From assembly GCF_000156575.1 (NCBI RefSeq), contig NZ_GG666047.1:169271-229672 (forward strand): DNA of 60,402 bases, in the 5' to 3' direction. The notes under the pieces were generated by a model. That model saw nothing but the letters and a program-made list of their open reading frames with translations, did no database searches and had not been told where the DNA came from. Of this stretch, positions 17,293-28,955 are shown piece by piece (position 1 is the stretch's first letter; each line of letters starts with the position of its first letter). This stretch comes from Anaerococcus lactolyticus ATCC 51172 (GTDB lineage: Bacteria; Bacillota; Clostridia; Tissierellales; Peptoniphilaceae). The translations under genes and the position numbers were made by a program.

Positions 17293-18042
17293 ATGATTGA
17301 TAAACGAAATTTTAAAGATGTTTGGCATACTAGCCGAGAACATTTTACAAGTGGAGATTTAAAAATTATAGCCTGTGGGGCTATGTTTTTAAGTCACCTT
17401 GCCCAGTCTGGTTTTCTTTATGGTTTTGACTGTGTAAAATTAGCTGATCTTTTCACTCTCATAGGCCGTATAGCCATGCCGCTTTTTTGCTTTATGGTAG
17501 TTCAAGGAATTATTCTAAGTGAAAATAAGGAAAAATATCTAAAGAGACTTTTCATTTTTGCTTTGATTTCAGAAATTCCCTTTGACTTGGCTTTTAGCGA
17601 TAGTTTTTTTAATATCTATAGTCAGAATGTTTTTTTCTCCCTTTTTCTAGGAGCCTTGATGGTATATTTTTGGGAGAGGATACAAATTAGCGACATTAAT
17701 AATACTTTGAAATTATGTGGTGGTATCATATTATTTTTAGCTATATCGTTTATTGCGAGATTGTTTATGACTGACTATGATGCATACGTTATTTTCGCCA
17801 TAGCTTTACTTTATTTTGCCAAGGATAACAGGTTATTAACTGCTCTAGCTATTTTTGTTGGCTTTGCTTTTGAGGCAAACTTTACTGGGATGGAGTTTAC
17901 AATTCCTTATATAGTTTACCTATCTATACCTCTCATCCTTTTATATAATGGCAAAAGAGGTAGCTACAATAGATGGTATTTTTATGGATTTTATCCAGCT
18001 CACTTATTTGTTATTTACTTATTGAAAGTTATTTTATTTTAA
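17293..18042 (+). CDS. TraX family membrane protein
   Basis: 249 residues, strongly hydrophobic, about seven to eight membrane segments. Matches the TraX family (F-pilin acetylase and relatives, acyltransferase-3-like): FTSGDLKIIACGAMFLSHL near 17-35, IGRIAMPLFCFMVVQG near 57-72, and KRLFIFALISEIPFDLAF near 82-99. In non-conjugative Firmicutes the acceptor is unknown; acylation of a surface component is an inference. ATG follows the previous stop immediately, and RBS AAGGGGAATT lies in that gene's end. Confidence 0.82.
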   Translation: MIDKRNFKDVWHTSREHFTSGDLKIIACGAMFLSHLAQSGFLYGFDCVKLADLFTLIGRIAMPLFCFMVVQGIILSENKEKYLKRLFIFALISEIPFDLAFSDSFFNIYSQNVFFSLFLGALMVYFWERIQISDINNTLKLCGGIILFLAISFIARLFMTDYDAYVIFAIALLYFAKDNRLLTALAIFVGFAFEANFTGMEFTIPYIVYLSIPLILLYNGKRGSYNRWYFYGFYPAHLFVIYLLKVILF

Positions 18043-18049
18043 GGAAATT

Positions 18050-20143
18050 ATGAAAATTATAGAAATTTTATCAAAAGAATTAAATATTAATGAAGAAAGA
18101 ATCGAAAATGTAATTAAACTTCTTGATGAAGGCTCAACTGTAGCCTTTATAGCAAGATACAGGAAGGAAGTTACAGGAAATCTAACTGATGTTGAGATAA
18201 GAGAAATTGAAAAAAATCTCGGTAGACTTCGCAATATAGAAAAAAGACAAGAAGAGATTATCAAATTGATTGACGAAAAAGGCCAATTGACTGATGAACT
18301 TAGGGAAGAAATTCTTGCTAGCAATTCTCTCACCATCCTTGAGGATATCTATGCCCCATACAAGTCAAGGAGAAAGACTAGGGCAGACATAGCAAGAGAA
18401 TTAGGTTTGGAAGAATTTTTAACCAAACTTCTCACAGAAATATCTAGTGAAGATGAAGCGCTACAAGCTGCGGTTTCCTACATAAAAGAAGGTTTAGAGG
18501 ATGAAAAGGACGTCATATCTAGATCTCTTGATATTCTTGCTGAAGATATTGCAAATACAATTGATGCAAGAAATATTATTAGGCGCGATGGTTTTTTAAG
18601 GGCATCTTTAATAACAAGCCTTAAGGCAGAAGAGGATAGCTCGTACGAATCCTACCATGATTTTTCTAAGAAACTTAAAGATCTTAAGTCTTTCCAGATT
18701 CTTGCTATTAACAGGGCGGAAAAGGAAGATATACTTAATGTTAAAATAGAATTTTCAGACGCCTACAACAAGAGCCTTATCTACAAATTAGTTAGTGATG
18801 GTAAGAATTTTAACCCTTACCAAAAAGAATTGGTAAACTTAACTATAGATGATGCTTATAAGAGGTTGATGGTTCCATCAATTACGACAGAGCTTCGCAA
18901 TAAACTTACAGAAGAAGCTAGTGATGAGTCGATAAGAGTTTTTGGAAACAACTTAAAACCTTACTTGCTCCAAAGACCGTTAAAGGGTCAGGTAGTTATG
19001 GGCCTTGACCCAGGTTTTAGGACAGGTTGTAAGGTGGCAGTTGTAGATAAAAACGGAAAATACTTAGACCAAGCAGTAATATATCCTGTAGAACCCCACA
19101 AAAAAGAAAAGGAAGCTATAGCAACACTAAAAGCATTGATAAAAAAATACGGTGTAACCTTGATTGCTTTAGGAAATGCAACAGCTTCTAGAGAAACAGA
19201 GCTTGTAGTTGATAAGCTAATTAAGGAAGTTGATGGAGTTTCTTATGCCATAGTTAATGAGGCTGGTGCTAGTGTATATTCTGCATCAAGTTTGGGTGAA
19301 GAAGAATTTCCAGATCTTGATGTAACAATTAGAGGGGCAATTTCAATGGCAAGGCGCCTGCAAGATCCTATGGCTGAACTTGTAAAAATTGAGCCAAAAC
19401 ACATAGGCGTTGGTCAATATCAACACGATCTTGATAGCAAGAAGCTTGATGAAGAGCTTTCTAAGGTTGTAGAAGATGCTGTAAATGAAGTAGGTGTTGC
19501 AATAAACAATGCTTCTTATAAACTTCTATCATATGTATCAGGACTTAATCAAAATCTTGCTAAAAGAATCGAAGAAGATTTCAAAGAAGGCAAATTAGTA
19601 TATAGGAAGGACTTGTTAGATGTTAAGGGCCTTGGCAAAAAAACCTACGAACTTGCAGCAGGATTTCTAAGGTTTCCATCATCGCCCGAAATCTTAGACA
19701 ATACAGCGGTACATCCTGAGTCCTATAAGATAGCAAAAAAGATTCAAGATTTGGATTTGGATAAAATAGATATAGAAAAAGTTGCGGAAGAATTAGAAGT
19801 AGGAATCCCTACCTTAAAGGATATAATTGCTGAGTTAAAAAAACCAGGACGTGATCCTAGAGAAGATAACCCAGAAGTCCTAACCAAGAAAGAAATAATG
19901 GGAATTGACGACCTAAAAGTAGGAATGGTCCTTAAGGGCAAGGTCAGAAATATAACTGATTTTGGTGCCTTCGTGGATATTGGAGTTGGAATAGACGGCC
20001 TGGTCCACGTATCAGAAATTTCTGATAAGTTTGTAAAAAATCCACACGATGAATTAACAAATTCACAGGTGGTAAGTGTTAGAATTATAGAAATAGATAA
20101 GAAGAAAGAAAGAATTGGTCTTTCAATGAGGAGTGAAAATTAA
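18050..20143 (+). CDS. tex: Tex family RNA-binding transcription accessory protein
   Basis: 697 residues, full length. Order: N-terminal helical domain with the IARYRKEVTGNLTD motif near 35-48, YqgF/RNase H-like domain (VMGLDPGFRTGCKVAVVD near 315-332), helix-hairpin-helix (LLDVKGLGKKTYELAAGFLR near 522-541), and a C-terminal S1 RNA-binding domain (VGMVLKGKVRNITDFGAFVD near 624-643). The family binds nucleic acid and affects transcription and stress responses; its exact role is unclear. The stop overlaps the proS ATG (TAATG), so the two are coupled. Confidence 0.96.
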   Translation: MKIIEILSKELNINEERIENVIKLLDEGSTVAFIARYRKEVTGNLTDVEIREIEKNLGRLRNIEKRQEEIIKLIDEKGQLTDELREEILASNSLTILEDIYAPYKSRRKTRADIARELGLEEFLTKLLTEISSEDEALQAAVSYIKEGLEDEKDVISRSLDILAEDIANTIDARNIIRRDGFLRASLITSLKAEEDSSYESYHDFSKKLKDLKSFQILAINRAEKEDILNVKIEFSDAYNKSLIYKLVSDGKNFNPYQKELVNLTIDDAYKRLMVPSITTELRNKLTEEASDESIRVFGNNLKPYLLQRPLKGQVVMGLDPGFRTGCKVAVVDKNGKYLDQAVIYPVEPHKKEKEAIATLKALIKKYGVTLIALGNATASRETELVVDKLIKEVDGVSYAIVNEAGASVYSASSLGEEEFPDLDVTIRGAISMARRLQDPMAELVKIEPKHIGVGQYQHDLDSKKLDEELSKVVEDAVNEVGVAINNASYKLLSYVSGLNQNLAKRIEEDFKEGKLVYRKDLLDVKGLGKKTYELAAGFLRFPSSPEILDNTAVHPESYKIAKKIQDLDLDKIDIEKVAEELEVGIPTLKDIIAELKKPGRDPREDNPEVLTKKEIMGIDDLKVGMVLKGKVRNITDFGAFVDIGVGIDGLVHVSEISDKFVKNPHDELTNSQVVSVRIIEIDKKKERIGLSMRSEN

Positions 20144-21855
20144 TGAGATTATCGAACTATTATATGCCAACCCTAAGAGAAGATCCGGTTGATGCAGAAA
20201 CAGCTAGTCACAAATTACTTGTAAGAGGTGCTTTTATTAGACAACAAGCATCTGGTATTTATTCATTTTTGCCACTTGGCAAAAAAGTTTTAAATAAAAT
20301 CGAAGCTATTGTAAGAGATGCTATGGATAGCTATGGGGCTATTGAAGTTGCTACTTCAATCCTTCAACCAAGACAAATCTGGGATAAGTCAACCAGATGG
20401 GAGACTTTTGGACCTGAAATGTTTAAATTAAAGGATAGGCACGAAAGAGAATATGCCCTTGGACCAACAGCAGAAGAAGCTTTCGTAGACTTAATAAAAG
20501 ATGAATTAAATTCTTATAAACAACTACCAGTAAATCTTTACCAAATAGTAGATAAGTTTAGGGACGAAAAGAGACCAAGGTTTGGTATAAATAGGTCTAG
20601 GGATTTCTTGATGAAAGATGCCTACACCTTTGATGAAGACCAAGCAGGTCTTGAGAAAGCCTATATGAATATGTGGGAATCTTATGAGTATGCCTTTGAT
20701 AAGATGAAACTTGACTATAAAATTGTTGAAGGTGATACAGGTGCTATGGGTGGTCATAAATCTCACGAATTTATTGCCCTTTCAGAATCTGGTGAGGGAG
20801 TAATTCTTTATACAGAAAATAGTAATTCAGCCTACACAGACGAAAAAGCAAGATCTTTCATAAGCCCACTTGAAGAAGAATTAAAAAATATCGAACTTGT
20901 AGAAACTACAGACAAAAAGACCATAGAAGATGTATCAACATTTTTAAATACCGAGGCTAAAAGATGTGCTAAGGCAATTGACCTTATTGTGCAAGGCGAG
21001 CCAGTATTTGTATTTATTCCAGGTGATAGGGAACTAAATATGGCAAAGCTTATATCTTATCTACAAGTCCCAGAGCACGAAATTGAAATGGCTGATGATG
21101 AGACAATTGAAAAACATACTAAGGCACCAGCTGGTTATACTGGACCAATCGGTATAGAAGATGCTAGGGTAATAGTAGACGAGTCACTAACAAAGATAAA
21201 TAACCTGGTAGTGGGCGCCAACAAGCCTGGCTATCATTATATAAATGCAAATTATGGCAGAGACTTTGAAGGAGAAATAGCCGAAGATTTAATCTTAGCC
21301 AAAGAGGGCGACCAAGCTTTTGATGGGTCAGGAACTTATAAATCTGCAAGAGGTATTGAAGTAGGAAATATTTTCCAACTTGGAACTAAATACTCAAAAG
21401 CCTTAGATGCAACTTTCTTAGACCAAAACGGTGTTTCTAAATACTTTGAAATGGGTTCTTATGGTATAGGTATTTCAAGGTCAATATCAGCTATTGTAGA
21501 GCAATATCATGATGATAAAGGCATTATCTGGCCAACAAGTGTCGCTCCATTTGAAGTCATTATTACCTTAATTAAGCCAAATGACGAAGATCAAGCTAAG
21601 CTTGCAGAGGATATTTACAAAAAGTTAAAGGCAAGAAGAATAGATGTTGTTCTTGATGATAGGAAAGAGCGTCCAGGCGTTAAATTTAATGATAGGGATC
21701 TAATTGGTATTCCATATAGGATTACAGTTGGAAAAGATGCCAAGGATTCAATAGTAGAATATTCAACCAGGGCAGAAATGGAAAATAAAAATATAGATGC
21801 AAATGAAGCTATCAACCTAGTTTGCGAAAATATCCAAAAAGATTTGGAAGATTAA
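20143..21855 (+). CDS. proS: Prolyl-tRNA synthetase
   Basis: 570 residues, bacterial-type class II synthetase that charges tRNA-Pro. Motif 1 (GIYSFLPLGKKVLNKIE), motif 2 (FRDEKRPRFGINRSRDFLMK near 142-161) and motif 3 (GSYGIGISRSISAI near 443-456) are present. The insert between motifs 2 and 3 (about 225-400) is the editing domain that removes mischarged alanine. The C-terminal anticodon-binding domain is complete. No T-box leader is present; it depends on the upstream tex transcript. Confidence 0.97.
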   Translation: MRLSNYYMPTLREDPVDAETASHKLLVRGAFIRQQASGIYSFLPLGKKVLNKIEAIVRDAMDSYGAIEVATSILQPRQIWDKSTRWETFGPEMFKLKDRHEREYALGPTAEEAFVDLIKDELNSYKQLPVNLYQIVDKFRDEKRPRFGINRSRDFLMKDAYTFDEDQAGLEKAYMNMWESYEYAFDKMKLDYKIVEGDTGAMGGHKSHEFIALSESGEGVILYTENSNSAYTDEKARSFISPLEEELKNIELVETTDKKTIEDVSTFLNTEAKRCAKAIDLIVQGEPVFVFIPGDRELNMAKLISYLQVPEHEIEMADDETIEKHTKAPAGYTGPIGIEDARVIVDESLTKINNLVVGANKPGYHYINANYGRDFEGEIAEDLILAKEGDQAFDGSGTYKSARGIEVGNIFQLGTKYSKALDATFLDQNGVSKYFEMGSYGIGISRSISAIVEQYHDDKGIIWPTSVAPFEVIITLIKPNDEDQAKLAEDIYKKLKARRIDVVLDDRKERPGVKFNDRDLIGIPYRITVGKDAKDSIVEYSTRAEMENKNIDANEAINLVCENIQKDLED

Positions 21856-21916
21856 GCCCTGAATGGGTATGATATAGAGTATAGAATTAAATAGGGCACT
21901 GCCCGGAGGAGATAAT

Positions 21917-22780
21917 ATGTTAGTTAATGCAAAAGAAATGTTAGACCTAGCCTATGAAAATGGCTATGCAATTGGACACTTCAACACCAACAACCTAGAA
22001 TGGACCAAGGCAATCCTACTTGCTGCTGAAGCAAAAAAGACTGCTGTTATAATTTCATCAAGTGAAGGTGCAGCAAAATACATGGGTGGCTTCAAAACTG
22101 TTGCAAATCTTGTAAAGAATCTACATGACGCACTAGGAATCACTGTTCCAGTTGCAATTCACTTAGATCATGGTACTTATGAAGGTGCAAAGGCTTGTAT
22201 CGAAGCAGGTTATACTTCTGTAATGTTTGATGGTTCTCATTTCCCAATCGAAGAAAACCTAGAAAAAACAAAAGAAATCGTAAGACTTGCTCATGAAAAA
22301 GGTATATCTGTTGAAGGTGAAGTTGGTGGCATCGGTGGAGAAGAAGACGGTGTAGCATCTGCTGGTGAACTTGCAGACGTTGAAGAATGTAAAAATCTTG
22401 CAGCTTGTGGAATTGACTTCCTAGCAGCAGGTATTGGTAACATCCACGGTGTATATCCAGCTGATTGGCAAGGTCTAAACTTTGATAGACTAAAAGAAAT
22501 TTCTGAAGCAGTAAAAATGCCATTAGTACTCCATGGTGGTACAGGTATTCCTGATGATCAAATCAAGAAAGCTATCAGCCTAGGCGTTTCTAAAATTAAC
22601 GTAAATACAGAATGCCAAATCGCTTTTGCTAAGGCAACCAGAGAATATATTGAAGAAGGAAAAGACCAACAAGGCAAGGGCTTTGACCCAAGAAAACTTC
22701 TTCTTCCAGGAACAAATGCAGTTCAAGCTTTAGTAGAAGAGAAGATGGACATGTTCGGTTGCGAAAATAGCGCTAAATAA
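21917..22780 (+). CDS. fba: Class II fructose-1,6-bisphosphate aldolase
   Basis: 287 residues. It splits fructose-1,6-bisphosphate into two triose phosphates in glycolysis, using zinc. Visible: AIGHFNTNNLEW near 16-27, the zinc-binding HLDHGTYEGA near 83-92, the GEVGGIGGEEDG loop near 134-145, a second metal His in AAGIGNIHGVYP, and VLHGGTGIPDD and INVNTECQIA for phosphate binding. A short hairpin (GGGC-ACT-GCCC at 21893-21903) lies next to the GGAGGAG RBS and could tune translation. A terminator follows, so it is a single-gene unit. Confidence 0.96.
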   Translation: MLVNAKEMLDLAYENGYAIGHFNTNNLEWTKAILLAAEAKKTAVIISSSEGAAKYMGGFKTVANLVKNLHDALGITVPVAIHLDHGTYEGAKACIEAGYTSVMFDGSHFPIEENLEKTKEIVRLAHEKGISVEGEVGGIGGEEDGVASAGELADVEECKNLAACGIDFLAAGIGNIHGVYPADWQGLNFDRLKEISEAVKMPLVLHGGTGIPDDQIKKAISLGVSKINVNTECQIAFAKATREYIEEGKDQQGKGFDPRKLLLPGTNAVQALVEEKMDMFGCENSAK

Positions 22781-22792
22781 TAAAGATTTAAT

Positions 22793-22816
22793 TGGGGGCT
22801 TAAGGGCCCCTTTATT
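22793..22816 (+). terminator. Terminator-like hairpin after fba
   Basis: GGGGGC-TTAA-GGGCCCC hairpin followed by a short T-rich tract. The tail is weak, so some read-through into rho is likely. Confidence 0.55.
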
Positions 22817-22826
22817 GTACAAAAAT

Positions 22827-24134
22827 ATGGATAATTTAAAAGATAAAAAATTAGTCGACTTAAGAGAAATTGCTAAAAATCTTGGGATAGATTCTATTAG
22901 CAAATATAGAAAAGACGAATTAATAAAACTTATAGAAGAAGAAGAAAAAAACAAGGACGAAGAAAGCAAAGAAGCTAGAGAAAATGATCTTGGTGCAAAA
23001 TTTGATTGTGATGGAATTCTTGAAATCCTACCAGATGGCTTTGGTTTTTTGAGAACTCAACTTTATGAATCAGGTGATGATGATATTTATGTGCCACCTA
23101 AGCAAATAAAAATGTTTAGGTTAAAAACTGGAGATTTTATTGAAGGAATAGCCAGAGAAAAACACGACAAGGATAAATTTTCTCCTCTTATTTTTGTATC
23201 GACTGTAAATGGAATTAAGCCAGCAGATGCGTTCAATAGGGACTTGTTTGAAGATTTGACACCTATTTATCCAAATGAAAGGATAAGTGTTGAAACTGAC
23301 CCTAAAAATATTTCAGGAAGGATTATCGATGTAATAAGCCCTATAGGTCGTGGTCAAAGGGGGCTGATTGTATCTCAACCTAAGGCAGGAAAGACAACTT
23401 TGATTAAGGATATAGAAAGGTCACTTGAAAAAAATTATGATGACCTAAAGATAATTGTCCTTTTAATAGATGAAAGACCGGAAGAAGTAACAGATTTTAT
23501 TAGATTTGTAAATGAATATAGGGATCCGGAAAATGTTTTAATGCGCACAGAAGTTGCCGCATCAACCTTTGATATGCCACCACAAAACCATATTGACATT
23601 GCTGAAATGGTTCTTGAAAGAGCCAAGAGATTTGTAGAAGAGAAAAAAGACGTGGTAATACTTTTAGATTCTCTAACAAGACTTGCAAGGGCCTACAATA
23701 TTATGACTCCTCAATCAGGCAGGACCCTTTCAGGTGGTCTTGACCCACTCGCCCTAGTTGGACCTAAACAATTTTTTGGCGCAGCAAGAAATATTGAAAA
23801 TGGCGGATCACTTACAATACTTGCCACAGCCCTAGTCGACACTGGCTCAAGGATGGATGATATGATATTTGAAGAATTTAAGGGAACTGGTAATATGGAA
23901 GTTCACCTTGATAGACGTCTTTCAAATAGGAGAATTTTCCCAGCAATAAATATCGAAAAATCATCTACAAGACGTGATGACCTTCTTCTTTCTAGCGAAG
24001 AGATGGAGGCTGTTTATAAGCTTAGGAAATCTGATTTAAACAACACCGAGTCTATAGTTGAGCTTATAGACTGGATGAAAAGAACTAAGTCTAATAAACA
24101 ATTTGTAGAACTTGTAAATTCATCACTTAAATAA
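22827..24134 (+). CDS. rho: Transcription termination factor Rho
   Basis: About 435 residues. Hexameric RNA helicase that ends transcription at Rho-dependent sites. N-terminal helical Rho-N ([13 protein letters not shown]), RNA-binding cold-shock-like domain ([15 protein letters not shown] near 63-77), Walker [17 protein letters not shown] near 181, Walker [17 protein letters not shown] near 278, and the arginine-finger/Q-loop region. The ATG at 22827 is chosen by homology; an in-frame TTG at 22815 lies within the terminator-like hairpin's tail. Neither has a convincing RBS, which is odd. Confidence 0.95.
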   Translation: MDNLKDKKLVDLREIAKNLGIDSISKYRKDELIKLIEEEEKNKDEESKEARENDLGAKFDCDGILEILPDGFGFLRTQLYESGDDDIYVPPKQIKMFRLKTGDFIEGIAREKHDKDKFSPLIFVSTVNGIKPADAFNRDLFEDLTPIYPNERISVETDPKNISGRIIDVISPIGRGQRGLIVSQPKAGKTTLIKDIERSLEKNYDDLKIIVLLIDERPEEVTDFIRFVNEYRDPENVLMRTEVAASTFDMPPQNHIDIAEMVLERAKRFVEEKKDVVILLDSLTRLARAYNIMTPQSGRTLSGGLDPLALVGPKQFFGAARNIENGGSLTILATALVDTGSRMDDMIFEEFKGTGNMEVHLDRRLSNRRIFPAINIEKSSTRRDDLLLSSEEMEAVYKLRKSDLNNTESIVELIDWMKRTKSNKQFVELVNSSLK

Positions 24135-24135
24135 C

Positions 24136-24163
24136 TTGATTTTAATATCACAGCTGGTATAAT
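24136..24163 (+). promoter_or_regulatory. Promoter of rpmE
   Basis: TTGATT at 24136-24141, 16-bp spacer, TATAAT at 24158-24163, directly after the rho stop. Confidence 0.65.
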
Positions 24164-24200
24164 TTATATTGCTTATTGAAATGGAAAATAGAGGTGAATT

Positions 24201-24404
24201 ATGAATAAAGAATTACATCCAGAATATCACCAAGCCAAAGTAACTTGCATGTCTTGCGGCAACGAGTTTACTGTAGGTTCAACAGAAGAAGAAATCAAAG
24301 TAGAAGTTTGCAATAATTGTCACCCATTCTACTCTGGTAAACAAAGAACTGCTGAACGTGGTGGTAAGGTAGAAAGATTTAACAAGAAATACGGTAGAAA
24401 ATAA
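24201..24404 (+). CDS. rpmE: Ribosomal protein bL31 (zinc-binding form)
   Basis: 67 residues. Large-subunit protein bridging to the small subunit. It keeps the zinc ribbon: Cys16-x2-Cys19 (VTCMSCGNEF) and Cys37-x2-Cys40 (VEVCNNCHPFYSG), i.e. the C+ form used when zinc is plentiful. RBS GAGGTGA precedes ATG. It has its own promoter and terminator. Confidence 0.97.
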   Translation: MNKELHPEYHQAKVTCMSCGNEFTVGSTEEEIKVEVCNNCHPFYSGKQRTAERGGKVERFNKKYGRK

Positions 24405-24420
24405 TAGTATTAAAGATAAT

Positions 24421-24446
24421 AAGGTAAGGCAACTTACCTTATTTTT
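24421..24446 (+). terminator. Terminator of rpmE
   Basis: Perfect AAGGTAAG/CTTACCTT stem with a GCAA tetraloop, then ATTTTT. Confidence 0.8.
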
Positions 24447-24456
24447 GTGTAAAATA

Positions 24457-25251
24457 ATGAAAATATCAGACTTTTTAAAAATAGATTATGATACAAGCCT
24501 TATAGCCCTTACTTATATTTTGGGCAAGAGCAAGTCTTATATTCTGATGAATCAAAATTTAGAATTAAATAGCGAGCAAAATCAGCGATTAAATGATATA
24601 ATAAATAAGAGAAAGGTCTCTTATCCACTCCAGTATGCAATAGGCCAGTGGGAGTTTTATGATCTTAGATTGAAGGTGGACGAAAGAGCCTTGATACCAA
24701 GATTTGAGACAGAGATTATCGTTGATTACCTAATAAAATCCCCGATGAAAAAGGAAAAGATTTTAGATATAGGCACTGGCACAGGTGCCATCGCCTTAGC
24801 CTTGGCAAAAAATATTGAAAATTCTTTTGTTATTGGCTCTGATATTGAAGATAGGGCCCTAAGTCTTGCAAGGGAAAATAAAGTTTTTACAGGAACAAAA
24901 AATGTCGATTTTATAAAATCTGACTTGTTTAAAGATATAAGTGGAGCTTATGATTTGATTATTTCAAATCCGCCTTATATTGATAAAAAAGATTATGAAT
25001 CTCTCGAAAAAGAACTATATTTTGAGCCTAAATCAGCTCTCTACGGGGGCGAAGATGGTTTGGATTTTTATAGGGAAATTATAAAAAATGCAGGTGCCTA
25101 TCTTTGTGAAGGTGGTCATCTTGTTTTCGAGATAGGTTACAATCAAAAAGATATATTAAATAAGCTTCTAGTAAACCAAGGCTTTGTGAATATAGAAAAT
25201 ATAAAAGATTTTAATGATTTTGATAGGTTTATTATTGCACAGAAAGGATAA
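24457..25251 (+). CDS. prmC: Release factor glutamine methyltransferase PrmC
   Basis: 264 residues from the ATG at 24457. It methylates the glutamine of the GGQ motif in RF1 and RF2 with SAM. SAM motif ILDIGTGTGAIALALAK near 107-123 and the catalytic NPPYI motif (LIISNPPYIDKKDYE near 170) are intact. The N-terminal RF-binding helices are present. The start is the first ATG past the rpmE terminator; no clear RBS precedes it, and an in-frame TTG at 24445 would begin in that terminator. Its substrate gene prfA follows four bases later. Confidence 0.94.
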   Translation: MKISDFLKIDYDTSLIALTYILGKSKSYILMNQNLELNSEQNQRLNDIINKRKVSYPLQYAIGQWEFYDLRLKVDERALIPRFETEIIVDYLIKSPMKKEKILDIGTGTGAIALALAKNIENSFVIGSDIEDRALSLARENKVFTGTKNVDFIKSDLFKDISGAYDLIISNPPYIDKKDYESLEKELYFEPKSALYGGEDGLDFYREIIKNAGAYLCEGGHLVFEIGYNQKDILNKLLVNQGFVNIENIKDFNDFDRFIIAQKG

Positions 25252-25254
25252 ATT

Positions 25255-26331
25255 ATGTTTGAAAATTTAGAACATGTTAGAGAAAATTACAAACAGTTAG
25301 AAGCGAAACTCGCTGACCCAGCAGTTTTAGCTGACATGGATCAGTTTAGGAAGGTGTCTAAGGAATATAATTCCTTAAAACCTGTCGTTGAGAAATATGA
25401 AGAAATAAAAAATGCTGAAGATACTATAGCTGAAAACCAAGAGCTCATAAATGAAGCTGATGATCAAGATATGATCCAAATGCTAAAAGATGAGATTGAG
25501 GAAAATAAGGATAAATTAGAAGTGTTGAAGGATGAAATGCAAATTCTTCTTATCCCAAAAGACCCTAATGATGAAAAAGACGTTATCGTTGAAATTAGAC
25601 CAGGAGCTGGTGGAGATGAGGCAGGTCTTTTTGCAGGTGATCTTTATAGGATGTATAACATGTATGCTGATAAGGCTGGCTTTAAGACAGAAGAAATAGA
25701 AGTTAATACCCAAGGTGTTGGTGGTATAAAAGATGCTACCTTTGTTGTAAGAGGCGAGGGGGCTTATTCTAAGTTAAAGTATGAATCAGGAGTGCACAGG
25801 GTTCAAAGGGTGCCTGAGACAGAGTCTGGTGGAAGAATCCATACATCAACTGCAACTGTTGCAGTTCTACCAGAAGTTGATGAAGTTGAGCTTCACATAG
25901 ATCCTAATGATATAAGGACAGATGTTTATAGGTCTTCAGGTAATGGTGGTCAGTCTGTAAATACCACAGACTCAGCAGTAAGACTTACCCATATTCCGAC
26001 AGGCCTTGTAGTAGCTATCCAAGATGAAAAAAGTCAGATAAAAAATAAGGAAAAGGCTATGAGAGTTCTTAGGGCAAGGCTATATGAACTTGAAGAGCAA
26101 AAGAGAAATAAGGAAATAGCTGACAACAGAAAGAGCCAAGTTGGAACTGGTGATAGGTCTGAAAGAATTAGGACCTACAACTTCCCACAAGGAAGAATTA
26201 CCGACCATAGAATCAATAAAACAATTTACCAGCTAGATGATTTTCTAAATGGAGATATAGAAGATATGATTAATTCTCTAATAGCGGAAGATCAAACAAG
26301 AAAACTTGAAAAAGTAGGCAAGGAAGAATAA
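25255..26331 (+). CDS. prfA: Peptide chain release factor RF1
   Basis: 358 residues, full length. It recognises UAA and UAG and triggers peptide release. The stop-codon-reading region is in [19 protein letters not shown] (with the RF1 loop read here as PETESGG), and the catalytic [19 protein letters not shown] holds the GGQ motif near 231-233, target of the neighbouring PrmC. RBS AAAGGATAA lies at the prmC end, so both are co-translated. Confidence 0.97.
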   Translation: MFENLEHVRENYKQLEAKLADPAVLADMDQFRKVSKEYNSLKPVVEKYEEIKNAEDTIAENQELINEADDQDMIQMLKDEIEENKDKLEVLKDEMQILLIPKDPNDEKDVIVEIRPGAGGDEAGLFAGDLYRMYNMYADKAGFKTEEIEVNTQGVGGIKDATFVVRGEGAYSKLKYESGVHRVQRVPETESGGRIHTSTATVAVLPEVDEVELHIDPNDIRTDVYRSSGNGGQSVNTTDSAVRLTHIPTGLVVAIQDEKSQIKNKEKAMRVLRARLYELEEQKRNKEIADNRKSQVGTGDRSERIRTYNFPQGRITDHRINKTIYQLDDFLNGDIEDMINSLIAEDQTRKLEKVGKEE

Positions 26332-27261
26332 TTGTTTAATTTTTTAGCAAAAAAATTTGTAAAAGATTATAAAAATATTGATAATCCTGATGTTAGACTC
26401 AATTTAATAAGTCTATCTTCTATCATGGGGATAGGTATGAATATTCTCCTATTCTTATCGAAAATATTTTTGGGAATATATACTAGGTCCACAGCGATTT
26501 TAAATGATGCCTTTAACAACCTTTCAGATTCGGTCGTGTCAATCATGTCCCTATTTGGTGCTAGTTTTTCAAAAAAACCAGCAGACGAGGAACATCCTTT
26601 CGGTCACGGAAGAGTTGAATATATAATGGCGCTTTTAGTATCTATAGTGATTATATATGTAGGTATAAATTTATTTATTAATTCTGCAAAAAGTTTTAAT
26701 GACCCAAATCCAAATGGACTTAGTCTTTTATCTTTTGTCATACTTTTCGCTGGCATATTGCTTAAGGTATACATTTATTTACTAAACTCAAAACTCTACA
26801 ATGATTTAGAATCAGATTTAAATTTAGGAGTTTTGCTTGACGCTAGAAATGATATAATTTCTACTACTGCTATTATATTAGGTGTTTTCTTGCAAAGGTA
26901 TGTTAATTTCAACCTAGATGCAGCCATGGGGGTTGTGGTAGCATTTTTCGTAACCAAACCAGGCATAGACTTATTTAACGAAACTGTTAGATACCTTCTG
27001 GGAGAAAGAATTGATGAAGAAGTGGAAAAGAAAATATCAGATATTCTTTTAAGTGGAGACTATATAATAGGTTTCCACCACCTAGATATTCACCAATATG
27101 GGAAGGGGCATATAGCTGGGTCTTGCCATGTAGAAGTTCCTGGTAACCTTACAGTTGCCGAACTTCACAAAGAAATAGACCGTATTGAAAAAAAGATTAG
27201 GAAAGAAACTAGAGTTATCCTTACCCTTCATGCAGATCCAACATACAATATAGTAGATTAA
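26332..27261 (+). CDS. Cation diffusion facilitator (CDF) metal transporter
   Basis: 309 residues starting with TTG right after the prfA stop; AAGGAAG provides the RBS. Six predicted membrane helices in residues 20-220 are followed by a cytoplasmic CDF domain. Metal-site signatures are ILNDAFNNLSDSVVSIMS near 57-74 (DxxxD type, here with Asn/Asp) and DEEHPFGHGR near 84-93, the second with LLDARNDIISTTAI (DxxxD-type) near 171. The HPFGHGR signature is typical of Firmicutes CDF transporters for Mn, Zn or Fe export; the metal cannot be assigned. Confidence 0.92.
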   Translation: MFNFLAKKFVKDYKNIDNPDVRLNLISLSSIMGIGMNILLFLSKIFLGIYTRSTAILNDAFNNLSDSVVSIMSLFGASFSKKPADEEHPFGHGRVEYIMALLVSIVIIYVGINLFINSAKSFNDPNPNGLSLLSFVILFAGILLKVYIYLLNSKLYNDLESDLNLGVLLDARNDIISTTAIILGVFLQRYVNFNLDAAMGVVVAFFVTKPGIDLFNETVRYLLGERIDEEVEKKISDILLSGDYIIGFHHLDIHQYGKGHIAGSCHVEVPGNLTVAELHKEIDRIEKKIRKETRVILTLHADPTYNIVD

Positions 27262-27270
27262 GAAGGTTAA

Positions 27271-28946
<1,676 letters not shown>

Positions 28947-28955
28947 GGAATAGAA

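Noticed and set aside
20080-20143. T-box leader for proS
   Set aside because: proS starts on the last base of the tex stop codon, so there is no room for a leader; no specifier or T-box sequence is present.
24421-24456. TTG start for prmC at 24445
   Set aside because: That codon lies in the T-run of the rpmE terminator; the ATG at 24457 matches the family start.
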